NCBI GenBank assembly: GCA_963790545.1
Contig: CAWBPA010000024.1
Location: forward strand, 124,001-188,000
DNA from: DATBJG01 sp963790545
GTDB lineage: Bacteria; Acidobacteriota; Vicinamibacteria; Vicinamibacterales; JAMQPK01
DNA length: 64,000 nt
Direction: 5' to 3'
The notes beneath the pieces are model-generated. The model was not told where the DNA came from. It was given only the letters and a program-made list of their open reading frames with translations, and searched no databases. Positions 7,965-16,348 of this stretch are shown here, one piece after another. The position numbers were made by a program, and so were the translations under genes. The stretch's first letter is position 1; each line of letters opens with the position of its first letter.

Positions 7965-8513
7965 TTACGCCTCGGGCTCGATCAAGCCGAAGTCACCGTC
8001 CTTTCGCCGATAAAGGACGTTGATTGAATCCGTGCTGGCGTTTCGGAACACGAGCAGGCCATCCCGCGCGGCGTCCACTTCACGTGCCGCCTCTTCGACG
8101 GTCATGGGCTTGGCGGCATAGCGAGACATGCGCACGATCCGCGGACCCACTGGTTCGGGCGCGGGCGCTTCCGACGCGGCCGCGCGGCTGGCAACGGTTT
8201 TCGCCGGTGTCGCGTGTCGTTTTCGCTCCTGCCACTTCCCTTTCACCCGCTTGCCCTGCTGCACGACCTTCTCGACCGATCCGGTCAGCGATTGTTCCCA
8301 CGACGCATGATCGGCGGCACCGCGCAGCATGTGATCGCCGCGCGTGTGCACGACGAGCTCGGCCACGCGCCGATGCTTCTCCCGCGTCAGGATCACCTGC
8401 GCCGAGACGATGGCATCGCCAAACATGCGATCGAGTTTCGCCAGCTTGCGATCGACGAGTTTCCGAATGTGGGGGGTGATGTCGACGTGTCGTCCGGTCA
8501 ACACGAGGCGCAT
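7965..8513 (-). CDS. hpf: Ribosome hibernation promoting factor, long form
   Basis: 182 residues with two domains. The N-terminal S30AE fold (residues 1-100, LTGRHVDITPHIRKLVDRKL) binds the decoding site of the 30S subunit. An Ala/Pro-rich linker follows (about 105-125), then the C-terminal dimerisation domain (IVRMSRYAAKPMTVEEAA to DGDFGLIEPEA), which marks the long form that pairs ribosomes into 100S dimers. Placement directly behind rpoN is common in many bacteria. Only 8 bases separate it from rpoN. Confidence 0.93.
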   Translation of the reverse strand: MRLVLTGRHVDITPHIRKLVDRKLAKLDRMFGDAIVSAQVILTREKHRRVAELVVHTRGDHMLRGAADHASWEQSLTGSVEKVVQQGKRVKGKWQERKRHATPAKTVASRAAASEAPAPEPVGPRIVRMSRYAAKPMTVEEAAREVDAARDGLLVFRNASTDSINVLYRRKDGDFGLIEPEA

Positions 8514-8521
8514 GGTTCTCG

Positions 8522-9964
8522 CTAGTACAGCACCTTTCGCTGGTTGGAAGTGGGAATCTTCAGCTCTTCGCGATACTTGGCAATCGTCCGCCGCGCGAGC
8601 ACGAGCCCCTCGTGCTGCAGAATGCTGACGATCTTCGAGTCGCTGAGCGGCCGGCGTGGGTCCTCGTTCTCGATGATCTTTCGAATGCGATTCTTGATCG
8701 TGACCGAGGAGACGCTCTCGCCGTACGAGCTGCTGATTCCGCTGTGGAAGAAGTACTTCAGCTCGAACACCCCCTGCGGGGTGTGCATGTACTTGTTGGT
8801 GACCACACGGCTCACGGTGGACTCGTGCATGCCGATGTCGTTGGCCACATCGCGCAACACCAGTGGCCGGAGATGTTCGATGCCGTAGTCAAGGAAGTCG
8901 CGCTGGAAGTTGATGATGCTCGTGGCCACTTTGTGAATCGTTTTCTGGCGCTGCTCCACCGATTTGATGAGCCAGAGCGCGGAGCGGAACTTGTCTTTCA
9001 CGTACGCGCGGGTTTCGCTGTTCTGCTCGGTGTTCTTGTCGAGAAGACGCCGGTACACGGGGCTGATGCGCAGCTGGGGCAGTCCCTCCTCGTTCAGCAC
9101 CGCGACGTACTGATCTTCCACCTTCATGACGTACACGTCCGGAATGACGTAGTGCGCCTGTGAGGGGTTGTACCGGCTTCCCGGCTTCGGGTCCAGGTGC
9201 TTGATGATCTCGACGTGCTCTTTGAGCTCATCGATCGACAGTCCAAGGCGACGGGCAATTTCCGGAATTTGATGATTCTGCAGGAGACGCAGGTGATCGA
9301 CGACGATTTTCTCGGTCGGCGTCCCTTCGAGCCCGATGTGCCGGATTTGCAGCAGCAGGCACTCCTGCAGGTCGCGCGCAGCCACGCCTGTCGGGTCGAA
9401 GCGCTGAATCAACTGCAGCGCCTGCTCCACATCGGCAACCGGCCACGGTCCCATCCCCGCAATCTCGTCCAGCGAGGCCACCAGATACCCATCGTCATCG
9501 ACGTTGCCGATGATGGCCGTCCCGATCGCCCGCAGTCGCTCATCGTCGCTCTGCATGGACAGCTGCCACATCAGATGGTCGGAGAGGGAGGTCGAGGTGG
9601 ACAGCGTGTTCTCAATTGGGGGCAGCTCTTTGACTTCCTGCGGTGTGCGGGGCCGGTAGCCATCGTCCAGATAGTCACCGAAGAAGTACTCGTAGTCGCT
9701 GTCGTCCCAGTTGTCGCCCTTTTCCGCCGCCGCAGTGGCCGCTTGTTCTTCGCCCAAGGTCTTCTCGGCCTGCGCCGCGGCTTCGGCCGGCTGCAGTTCC
9801 TCGGTCGGGACCTCCTCCAGCATCGGGTTCTCGACCATTTCCTGGTTGAGCAGATCGACCAGTTCCAGCGTGGACATCGGCAGCAGCTTGATCGCCTGCT
9901 GGAGCGATGGCGTCAGAATGAGCTTTTGAACGAGTTTGGTGTGCAGCTTCTGCGAGATGGCCAT
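8522..9964 (-). CDS. rpoN: RNA polymerase sigma-54 factor
   Basis: 480 residues. Region I at the N-terminus is Gln/Leu-rich (LILTPSLQQAIKLLPMS). An acidic region II follows (DDSDYEYFFGDYLDDGY), then the core-binding domain, the helix-turn-helix (MHESTVSRVVTNKYMHTPQG) and the RpoN box ARRTIAKYREEL near the end, which reads the -24 promoter element. The protein needs an AAA+ enhancer-binding activator; none is encoded in the window. It sits between lptB and hpf, a widespread order. Confidence 0.95.
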   Translation of the reverse strand: MAISQKLHTKLVQKLILTPSLQQAIKLLPMSTLELVDLLNQEMVENPMLEEVPTEELQPAEAAAQAEKTLGEEQAATAAAEKGDNWDDSDYEYFFGDYLDDGYRPRTPQEVKELPPIENTLSTSTSLSDHLMWQLSMQSDDERLRAIGTAIIGNVDDDGYLVASLDEIAGMGPWPVADVEQALQLIQRFDPTGVAARDLQECLLLQIRHIGLEGTPTEKIVVDHLRLLQNHQIPEIARRLGLSIDELKEHVEIIKHLDPKPGSRYNPSQAHYVIPDVYVMKVEDQYVAVLNEEGLPQLRISPVYRRLLDKNTEQNSETRAYVKDKFRSALWLIKSVEQRQKTIHKVATSIINFQRDFLDYGIEHLRPLVLRDVANDIGMHESTVSRVVTNKYMHTPQGVFELKYFFHSGISSSYGESVSSVTIKNRIRKIIENEDPRRPLSDSKIVSILQHEGLVLARRTIAKYREELKIPTSNQRKVLY

Positions 9965-10003
9965 GGGTCTGTCGCCGCTCGATGTCCTCTCCCTAATCTT
10001 AGC

Positions 10004-10729
10004 TCAGTCCAACCGAAAGTCGGCTCCAAGGTAAATTCTGCGCACTTCTTCGTCCGCCGCCAGACTGGCGGGTGTACCGCTGCGAAACATCACGCCATCG
10101 TGCACGATATAGGCGCGATCCGTAATCCGGAGCGTTTCCCGCACATTATGGTCGGTGATGAGCACGCCAATGCCGCGCTCTTTGAGGTGAAAGATAATGT
10201 TTTGAATATCGGTCACCGCAATCGGATCGATGCCTGCAAACGGCTCATCGAGCAGGATGAAGCGCGGCGAGATCACGAGCGCCCGCGTAATTTCGGCGCG
10301 TCGACGCTCACCGCCCGAGAGCGTGTACGCGGGCGCTTGCGCAAGAGGCGTCAGGTTCAGCTCGGCGAGCAGCTCGCGGAGCCTCGTCTTGCGTGCCGTG
10401 GCGTCGAGATCGAGGGTTTCCAGGATCGCGAGAATGTTCTGCTCCACCGTCAAGCCACGGAAAATGGACGGCTCCTGCGGCAGGTACCCGAGTCCCTTGC
10501 GGGCCCGCAGATACATGGGGGCCGAGGTCACATCTTCGCCGTTGAGCACGACGCGGCCCGAATCAGGTGAGGTCAAGCCGACCGTCATGTAAAACGTCGT
10601 GGTCTTGCCGGCGCCGTTCGGGCCGAGCAGGCCGACGACCTCGCCCGACTGCACTTCAAGGCTCACACCGCGTACCACCGTCCGCCCGCCGTAAGACTTG
10701 GTGAGGTCGTGCGTCCGGAGTGTGGACAT
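10004..10729 (-). CDS. lptB: LPS export ABC transporter ATP-binding protein LptB
   Basis: 241 residues. Walker A GPNGAGKTT, Q-loop YLPQEPSIFR, signature LSGGERRRAEI, Walker B FILLDEPFAGIDP and switch histidine ITDHNVRET. The YLPQEPS and DEPFAGIDP wording is typical of LptB. It powers extraction of LPS from the inner membrane with LptFG, which are not in the window. Its start lies 3 bases after the stop of the LptC-LptA gene, so the pair is co-transcribed and probably coupled. Confidence 0.93.
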   Translation of the reverse strand: MSTLRTHDLTKSYGGRTVVRGVSLEVQSGEVVGLLGPNGAGKTTTFYMTVGLTSPDSGRVVLNGEDVTSAPMYLRARKGLGYLPQEPSIFRGLTVEQNILAILETLDLDATARKTRLRELLAELNLTPLAQAPAYTLSGGERRRAEITRALVISPRFILLDEPFAGIDPIAVTDIQNIIFHLKERGIGVLITDHNVRETLRITDRAYIVHDGVMFRSGTPASLAADEEVRRIYLGADFRLD

Positions 10730-10732
10730 GGG

Positions 10733-12922
10733 TCAGCGCGCGGGGGTCGGGGCGGGTGGGCGGCCTTTGTCCGGACAGTCGCCGCCGCTCTTCGTGCGCG
10801 TTCGAGTGATCTGCTGACCGTCGACGAGGATACGATCGACCGCCTTGTAGAACGTCAGCATCCGGCCTGTAGTCTCGCGGCACTCTTCGACAATCCGAAC
10901 CGGAATGCCTGTCATGTCGTATTGCTCGCCGGCGGCCAGATACGAGAGTCGGTCGCCGGTGGCCGTGCGGCCCGACTCCCGCAGGGTGACCGCTTCGTAT
11001 CCTTCGACGCGCTCGAGCTCGTTGTCATCCTGGCCCAGATACAACTCGATCTTCCGCGCCACGAGATCGCCTTGAGGGCCGTTGAGGCGTGCGTCGGTGG
11101 TATAGGTCGCGCGACGAGCCTGATCATCGTAGTCGAGCACGCGCGAGGTGGCGATCGTGGGAACCTTCTTGGCTTCTTTCGTCTTCGCGTCGGTCTGCTG
11201 CACCATGAGCGTCGAGCGCACCGACCCCTCTGCTTTGAGATTGCCAGACCGGCTGTCGACCGTGATCGTATCTCCCAACACGACCGACTCATCCTGCCAG
11301 AGCCGACCGTTGCCGGTATACACCGCGCGTGAAACGGACCCGTCATAGTCCAGGGCGTCGGCCGTGACGTTGACCGGCTGATCGTCCGCCAGAAAGCCCG
11401 GGACCTTGACTTCATCCGCCGGTGCCGCACCTCGGGCCTGGGGTGAGGGTTTCTGGCCACGCGCTGACGCGCCGCGGCCCCCTTTTTCTTTTTCCGGCCG
11501 AAGCTCGCTCCGGACGTTTTCCTTCGCCACGATCTTCGGACCCTCGACGGTGAGGACGATACGACGTGCGTCCACCCGCATACGCGCGTCCGTCACGCTC
11601 GGCGGCACGTTCGAATCACCAGCCAGGTCCATGACGCCCCGGTCGACGCGATAGGCGGCCGTGGCAGCCGTTGCGCGCAGTTCTCCCTCCTCGAGCCGAA
11701 CATTTCCGGTAAAACGCGCATCGGTAATGCCAGCCATACCCGACGTGAATTTCAAATCAAGCGCCCGGGCCCGGACGATGCGAGGCACGGGCGGGGTTCC
11801 TACGAGCTCCCGATATTCAACGTTGTCCGTGAGCCGCGCACTGCTGAGCGTCCCGTCATTTCCGGCGGCACCGTCCAGCTGCGCTGCCGTGACTGTACGA
11901 GGTGGCGTCGTCGCTTCGGCCGGGAAGTCGAGGCGCACGCCCTGACGACCGGTCAGCGAGGTCACGGTCGTGCCGTCGGCACTGAGGCCCACGTCGAGCA
12001 CTTCTCCGGCAACACGCCGTCCGGGTTTCTGGGCTTCGCCGGCAATCTCGATCGAGCCGTCGCCCACGAGCAGCGCATGCTCGATGCGCTCACCATCCTC
12101 GCCATACTTCACATTGATATCGCGCGCTCGCATCGAACGAAGCGAGCCGGCGGCAGCGGGATCGGTTTCAATAGACGACTGCCCGCGCAGTTCGAGCGCC
12201 GTCAGGTGCGACTCGTCTTCGGTCAGATAGCCGACCGTCGTGTCGGCCTGGATTCGGCGAGTGTCGCGCTGGATGCGCACGTCCTGTTCGAGCCGCAGAT
12301 AGTTCTCTTTCCGAGCCAGTCCCGCCTTGCCGGCGGTGGCTTGGAGCTGCCCGGTGCCTTTCTCGTCGGGCGCAAGCGCGATCTCCGCCTGGTTCAGGAT
12401 CCACAGCACGTCTCTGTTTCGGTCGTACGTCATCCCCACCCCACGACCTGTGAGGCGCGCGCGCGAAAAGGTGACAGGCCCCGGCGCCCGCACGATGCCC
12501 TCTCCACTTGCGTATGACGCTTCCGACGTCTCGAGGGTCAAGCCATCGCTCGCCACGAGCTTCACTCGACCTTTCAGGAAGACGAAGTCCTGGTTCGGGC
12601 CCGCTTCCCCTTCGTCGCCGGTCGCCACGAATTTCCGCTGCCCTTCACGGTCGTCGACGTGAACCGTGACCCCTTGCAGCTTCAGACGGCCGTCAGGATA
12701 GCTGAGCTGGCGCTCGGACTTGACGGTGAAGTTCTCGTTCGCGCCGCTGAATCGGCTGGAGGTCGCGCCGGTAATCTCCACGTCAGCGCGTGGGTCACTC
12801 GGCGCCAAGGGAGTCGTGTCGGTCGGGCGCTCCCGCTGCCGGATGGCAAAAAACACACCCACCGCAAAGGTGAGCCCGACGAGAGCCACGATCCAGCGTG
12901 CCCGCTCGGCCCAATGCGCCAT
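10733..12922 (-). CDS. LptC-LptA/OstA fusion, LPS transport bridge protein
   Basis: 729 residues, several times the length of LptC (about 190) or LptA (about 185). An uncleaved N-terminal membrane anchor (ARWIVALVGLTFAVGVFFAI) is followed by an LptC-like segment (ITGATSSRFSG, ENFTVKSERQLSYPDGRLKLQGV). Repeating beta-jellyroll strands then run to the C-terminus with phrases such as VTADALDYDGSVSRAVYTGNGRL, TRKIEL-like and ATGDRLSYLAAGEQY, which are typical OstA/LptA wording. A basic, Gly/Pro-rich linker lies near residues 475-505 (EKEKGGRGASARG). A single chain may thus form anchor and periplasmic bridge. Gene order with lptB supports the role. Confidence 0.8.
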   Translation of the reverse strand: MAHWAERARWIVALVGLTFAVGVFFAIRQRERPTDTTPLAPSDPRADVEITGATSSRFSGANENFTVKSERQLSYPDGRLKLQGVTVHVDDREGQRKFVATGDEGEAGPNQDFVFLKGRVKLVASDGLTLETSEASYASGEGIVRAPGPVTFSRARLTGRGVGMTYDRNRDVLWILNQAEIALAPDEKGTGQLQATAGKAGLARKENYLRLEQDVRIQRDTRRIQADTTVGYLTEDESHLTALELRGQSSIETDPAAAGSLRSMRARDINVKYGEDGERIEHALLVGDGSIEIAGEAQKPGRRVAGEVLDVGLSADGTTVTSLTGRQGVRLDFPAEATTPPRTVTAAQLDGAAGNDGTLSSARLTDNVEYRELVGTPPVPRIVRARALDLKFTSGMAGITDARFTGNVRLEEGELRATAATAAYRVDRGVMDLAGDSNVPPSVTDARMRVDARRIVLTVEGPKIVAKENVRSELRPEKEKGGRGASARGQKPSPQARGAAPADEVKVPGFLADDQPVNVTADALDYDGSVSRAVYTGNGRLWQDESVVLGDTITVDSRSGNLKAEGSVRSTLMVQQTDAKTKEAKKVPTIATSRVLDYDDQARRATYTTDARLNGPQGDLVARKIELYLGQDDNELERVEGYEAVTLRESGRTATGDRLSYLAAGEQYDMTGIPVRIVEECRETTGRMLTFYKAVDRILVDGQQITRTRTKSGGDCPDKGRPPAPTPAR

Positions 12923-12969
12923 TGGTCTGATTATGGTGCGATTTGCGACTCCAGGGCGGTGAATTTCAA

Positions 12970-13066
12970 CGCAGAGAGCGCCGAGGTCGCGGAGTTCGCA
13001 GAGAATTCATCATTACAATCTCTGCGTCCTCCGCGGATTCTGCGAACCCTGCGTGGAGTCGTGGAG
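12970..13066. repeat. Nonamer repeat hairpin, CGCAGAG type
   Basis: Left half has period-9 units beginning CGCAGAGAG, CGCCGAGGT, CGCGGAGTT, CGCAGAGAA. The right half carries the reverse-complement type (CTCTGCGTC, CTCCGCGGA, TTCTGCGAA). The two halves can pair. It lies between lptC-lptA and recJ. Read as protein, the left half gives NAESAEVAEFAEN, the same AExAE register seen at the front of the GxxExxY gene. Confidence 0.7.
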
Positions 13067-13084
13067 TGTGAAAAATCGGGTAGT

Positions 13085-14803
13085 TCAATCGAGAGGGGTC
13101 CGCGCATCGGCGACCGTCAACTCCAGGTAGGTGTCGCCGTTGTACATGCTTTGATCGAGCGAGAACGCAAAGTCGAGACGCGCGCGATGCTCCTGGAGGA
13201 ACGCCTGACGTTCGATGGCGCGCCAGGCCACGGCTCTGAACGTGCGCCCGTCCTGCCGCAGCGTCATCTTCAGGTGCCGTTCCTTGAGTGCACGTGGACC
13301 GTCGATGATTTCCACACCCGCGGCGGCAAAGAGCGGTCGCGGGTTGCCGGCGCCGAACGGCGCAAGCTCGGTCACCTGGTATGCCAGATCGCCGTTCAAC
13401 CCCCGGAACGACACCGCAGCATCAATTCGAAGGCGCGGCCGCAAGTCGTCGGGCCCCAGCCGCGTGTCTGCGTGCCGGTTGATGGCCGCACGCAGCTCTT
13501 TCACCCTCCCCGCCTCCATCGTCAGCCCGGCTGCCTGCTGATGCCCGCCGAATCGCATGAACAACGGCGCGCAGCTCTCGAGCGCCTCGAGCATGTCGAA
13601 GCCCGGGATGCTCCGGCACGACCCGTGTGCGATTCCATCGCCCAGCGACAAGACCACCGCCGGTCGGTGAAAGGCTTCGACGAGCTTTGACGCCACGATG
13701 CCAATGACGCCGCGATGCCAGTCGTCACCCGCCACGACCAGCACCGTTTGCGCGCCCACGTCGGGGTCGGTTTCAACGATTCGGCGCGCGGCCGCCGCAA
13801 TGGCCGCCTCTTCCTGTTGGCGGCGGGTGTTTTCGGCATCCAGCTGTTCGGCCAGCGCCTTCACCTCGGTGGCCATCGCGGCATCGGACGCGAGCAGGAG
13901 CCGCGCGGCAATATCGGGCGTGCTCATCCTGCCCGCCGCATTCACACGTGGCGCAATCGCAAACGCCACGTGTGAGCTCTCAATCGTCCTCCCCTCGAGA
14001 CCCGCCACATCGAGCAACGCGCGCAGTCCAACCTTGTGCGGGCCTTTCGAGAGCATCTCGAGTCCGAGCTTTGCAATCACACGATTCTCGCCTACGAGCG
14101 GAACGATGTCGGCAAGGGTCCCGATGGCGGCCACCTTGACGAATGCCGGCATCCACTTCTCACGATCGCACCGTGCGCAGAGCGCCTGAACGAACTTCAG
14201 CGCGACGCCAACACCAGCCAGATGTTTGTCGGGATATCGACAATCGTGTCGCTTCGGATTGATGACGGCCAGCGCCGGCGGCAGCTCCGCACCAGGCTCG
14301 TGATGGTCGGTGATGATGAGGTCCAGGCCCAGGTCACGTGCCCGACGGGCCGCGTCGATGCCTCTGATTCCACAGTCCACGGAGATCACGAGGCGCGCGC
14401 CCTCCGCATGGAGCCGCTCAATGGTCTCGGGCTGGAGCCCGTAGCCATCGCGCAGGCGTTCGGGAATGAAATGGACGACATCGGCACCTAGCAACTCGAG
14501 CGCGCGCCGCAGGATGACGGTGGACGTGATGCCATCCACGTCGTAGTCGCCGTGAATAGCAATCCTCTCGCGACGGGCTATTGCGGCCAGCGTGCGCTCG
14601 ACAGCCGGCAGCATGTCGGCGAGCATCATCGGATCGTGCAGGTGGGAAAGCGACGGTTTCAGGAATCGCGCCGCCGCGTCGGGATCGTGGTGACCTCGTA
14701 AACACAGCACGCGCGCGACAATCGGATTGACCTTCAGCGCCAACGCCAGGGCTTTGACCGCCTCTTCGTCGCAGGACCGGTGGTCCCACACGTAAGGAAC
14801 CAT
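13085..14803 (-). CDS. recJ: Single-stranded-DNA-specific exonuclease RecJ
   Basis: 572 residues from ATG 14803, which has GGAG nine bases upstream; a GTG six codons earlier is the alternative. DHH-family motifs are present: HGDYDVDGITS, SVDCGIRG, ITDHHEPG, then the DHHA1 region with HRGVIGIVASKL and FGGHQQAAGLTM, and a C-terminal OB-type domain. RecJ degrades single strands 5' to 3' in recombination and mismatch repair. It starts next to the nonamer repeat that precedes the GxxExxY gene on the other strand. Confidence 0.94.
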   Translation of the reverse strand: MVPYVWDHRSCDEEAVKALALALKVNPIVARVLCLRGHHDPDAAARFLKPSLSHLHDPMMLADMLPAVERTLAAIARRERIAIHGDYDVDGITSTVILRRALELLGADVVHFIPERLRDGYGLQPETIERLHAEGARLVISVDCGIRGIDAARRARDLGLDLIITDHHEPGAELPPALAVINPKRHDCRYPDKHLAGVGVALKFVQALCARCDREKWMPAFVKVAAIGTLADIVPLVGENRVIAKLGLEMLSKGPHKVGLRALLDVAGLEGRTIESSHVAFAIAPRVNAAGRMSTPDIAARLLLASDAAMATEVKALAEQLDAENTRRQQEEAAIAAAARRIVETDPDVGAQTVLVVAGDDWHRGVIGIVASKLVEAFHRPAVVLSLGDGIAHGSCRSIPGFDMLEALESCAPLFMRFGGHQQAAGLTMEAGRVKELRAAINRHADTRLGPDDLRPRLRIDAAVSFRGLNGDLAYQVTELAPFGAGNPRPLFAAAGVEIIDGPRALKERHLKMTLRQDGRTFRAVAWRAIERQAFLQEHRARLDFAFSLDQSMYNGDTYLELTVADARTPLD

Positions 14804-14843
14804 CAATCGACACTCCGGCACATTTTTTGCTGCAATCTTCTCC

Positions 14844-14883
14844 TCGCAGAGGTCGCGGAGCGCGCGGTGGACGCAGAGAACGT
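14844..14883. repeat. Nonamer repeat at the 5' end of the GxxExxY gene
   Basis: Units CGCAGAGGT, CGCGGAGCG, CGCGGTGGA, CGCAGAGAA. The proposed GTG start of the GxxExxY gene lies inside the third unit, and translation of the array keeps the same register as the array at 12,970. Confidence 0.7.
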
Positions 14884-15274
14884 TCCTCTTAACAGAGACG
14901 TTGCCAACGAAATCACAGGCACAATCCTGGAATGTTCCCTACGCATTCATTCAAAACTTGGACCGGGTTTACTGGAAAGCGTCTACCAAGCCTGTCTCGA
15001 ACACGAGCTCACCAGAGCGGGCTTGAGCGTCCGGGCTCAACTCCTGCTTCCCGTTGTTTACGACGGTCTTCAAATCAACGCCGGCTATCGAATCGACCTG
15101 TTGGTTGCAGATATTGTGATCGTGGAGGTCAAGTCTGTTGAGCAGATTCTGCCTGTTCACTTTGCGCAGCTCCTCACCTATTTGCGGCTGGCCAATAAGC
15201 GAGTGGGACTTCTCATCAACTTCAACGTGGCTCATTTGCGGCAAGGTGTGAAACGGATCGTCAACGGATTTTGA
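14867..15274 (+). CDS. GxxExxY family protein
   Basis: About 135 residues from GTG 14867, the usual length for the family; an ATG at 14780 is in frame but would overlap recJ and read through repeat sequence. The signature GLLESVY (GxxExxY) is present in KLGPGLLESVYQACL, followed by LPVVYDGL, GYRIDLLVADIVIVEVKSV, LTYLRLANKRVGLLINFN and the terminal IVNGF. All are strongly conserved in the family. The GYRxDLLV...VEVKS arrangement resembles a PD-(D/E)xK nuclease core. Biological role is unknown. Nonamer repeats lie on both sides and partly inside the reading frame, which suggests the gene and repeats travel together. Confidence 0.85.
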   Translation: MDAENVPLNRDVANEITGTILECSLRIHSKLGPGLLESVYQACLEHELTRAGLSVRAQLLLPVVYDGLQINAGYRIDLLVADIVIVEVKSVEQILPVHFAQLLTYLRLANKRVGLLINFNVAHLRQGVKRIVNGF

Positions 15275-15345
15275 AACGCAGAGGACGCAGAGGACGCTCC
15301 TGTCCGCGGCCTCTGCGGTTGCTCTGCGGCCACCGCGAGGAGCCT
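15275..15345. repeat. Nonamer repeat after the GxxExxY gene
   Basis: Starts one base after the stop: CGCAGAGGA twice, CGCTCCTGT, then inverted units (CCTCTGCGG, GCTCTGCGG). The array can fold on itself. Confidence 0.7.
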
Positions 15346-15357
15346 TGTCGATTAGAC

Positions 15358-15380
15358 GCTACGGGCCACCTATGGCCCCC
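15358..15380. repeat. Possible GTAGCG-type hairpin at the accA stop codon
   Basis: On the minus strand, arms GGGCCA and TGGCCC flank TAGG, and GTAGCG follows. The TAG inside GTAGCG is the accA stop codon. The GTAGCG lies on the opposite side of the stem from most other copies, so membership in the family is uncertain. Confidence 0.4.
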
Positions 15381-16348
15381 TCACCCTCGTCCCGGAAATC
15401 AATCCCCAACCTTCCCATGTTGCGAAACTTCTGGTACCGGTTCTCGACGCGCGCGGCGGCATCGGCACCACGTAATTCAGCGAGCGTCCGGTTCAGCGCC
15501 TCGTCGAGCAGCGCCGTGGTACGATCTGCATCGGTGTGGGCACCGCCAATGGGCTCGGACACGATTTCGTCGATGATGCCCCGCTCGAGCAGGTCGGGCG
15601 CCGTCAACTTGAGCGCCTCCGCCGCTTCGACTTTCCGATTCGCATCGCGCCACAGGATGGCGGCACACCCTTCCGGCGGAATCACGCTGTAGATCGCGTG
15701 CTCGAGCATGAGAATCCGATCGCCAATGGCAATACCAAGGGCCCCACCGCTCCCCCCTTCGCCCGTCACGATGACCACAACCGGCACGTCGAGCGTCATC
15801 ATTTCGCGCAGGTTGAACGCGATCGCTTCGGCAATCCCCCGCTCCTCGGACTCGACACCCGGATAAGCGGCCGGCGTATCGATGAACACGACAATCGAAC
15901 GTCCGAACTTCTCGGCCAGCCGCATCAGCCGGATCGCCTTGCGATAGCCCTCGGGCTTCGCGTATCCGAAGTTTCGATAGATCTTCTGTTTTGTGTCGCT
16001 GCCCTTCTGGTGACCGACGACCATGACAGGGTCACCGCGGTAAAACGCGAATCCTCCCACGATGGCGCGATCGTCGGCAAAGCGGCGGTCACCGTGCAGC
16101 TCTGTGAACTCGGGAAACAGGCGCTCGATGAAATCGAGCATGTTCGGCCGATTCGGATGCCGGGCCACGAGCACCCGCTGCCAGGGGGTCAACCGGCTGT
16201 AAAGCTCCGCTCGTGCGGTCTCAAGACGTTTGCGCAGTCGCTCCAGCTCGTCGTCGCGAGCCGGTGTTTTCGGCAGGGCCGAGAGTGCGTCCAGCTCCTT
16301 GAGCAGGGGAGCAATCGGTTCCTCGAAGTCGAGGAGTTCAGCGGGCAT
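15359..16348 (-). CDS. accA: Acetyl-CoA carboxylase carboxyltransferase subunit alpha
   Basis: 329 residues, typical length. It opens with LLDFEEPIAPLLKELDAL and contains TPWQRVLVARHPNRPN, FTELHGDRRFADD, GHQKGSDTK, NFGYAKPEGYRKAIRLM, DTPAAYPGVESEERG and GEGGSGGALGI, all AccA blocks. With AccD it transfers the carboxyl group from biotin to acetyl-CoA at the first step of fatty acid synthesis. accD is not in the window. Its ATG overlaps the dnaE stop (ATGA), so the two are coupled; the same order occurs in E. coli. Confidence 0.95.
   Translation of the reverse strand: MPAELLDFEEPIAPLLKELDALSALPKTPARDDELERLRKRLETARAELYSRLTPWQRVLVARHPNRPNMLDFIERLFPEFTELHGDRRFADDRAIVGGFAFYRGDPVMVVGHQKGSDTKQKIYRNFGYAKPEGYRKAIRLMRLAEKFGRSIVVFIDTPAAYPGVESEERGIAEAIAFNLREMMTLDVPVVVIVTGEGGSGGALGIAIGDRILMLEHAIYSVIPPEGCAAILWRDANRKVEAAEALKLTAPDLLERGIIDEIVSEPIGGAHTDADRTTALLDEALNRTLAELRGADAAARVENRYQKFRNMGRLGIDFRDEGEGAIGGP

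Noticed and set aside
12970..15345. CRISPR-like arrays in the CGCAGAG repeats
   Set aside because: Units are 9 bases, degenerate and contiguous, with no unique spacers and no cas genes.
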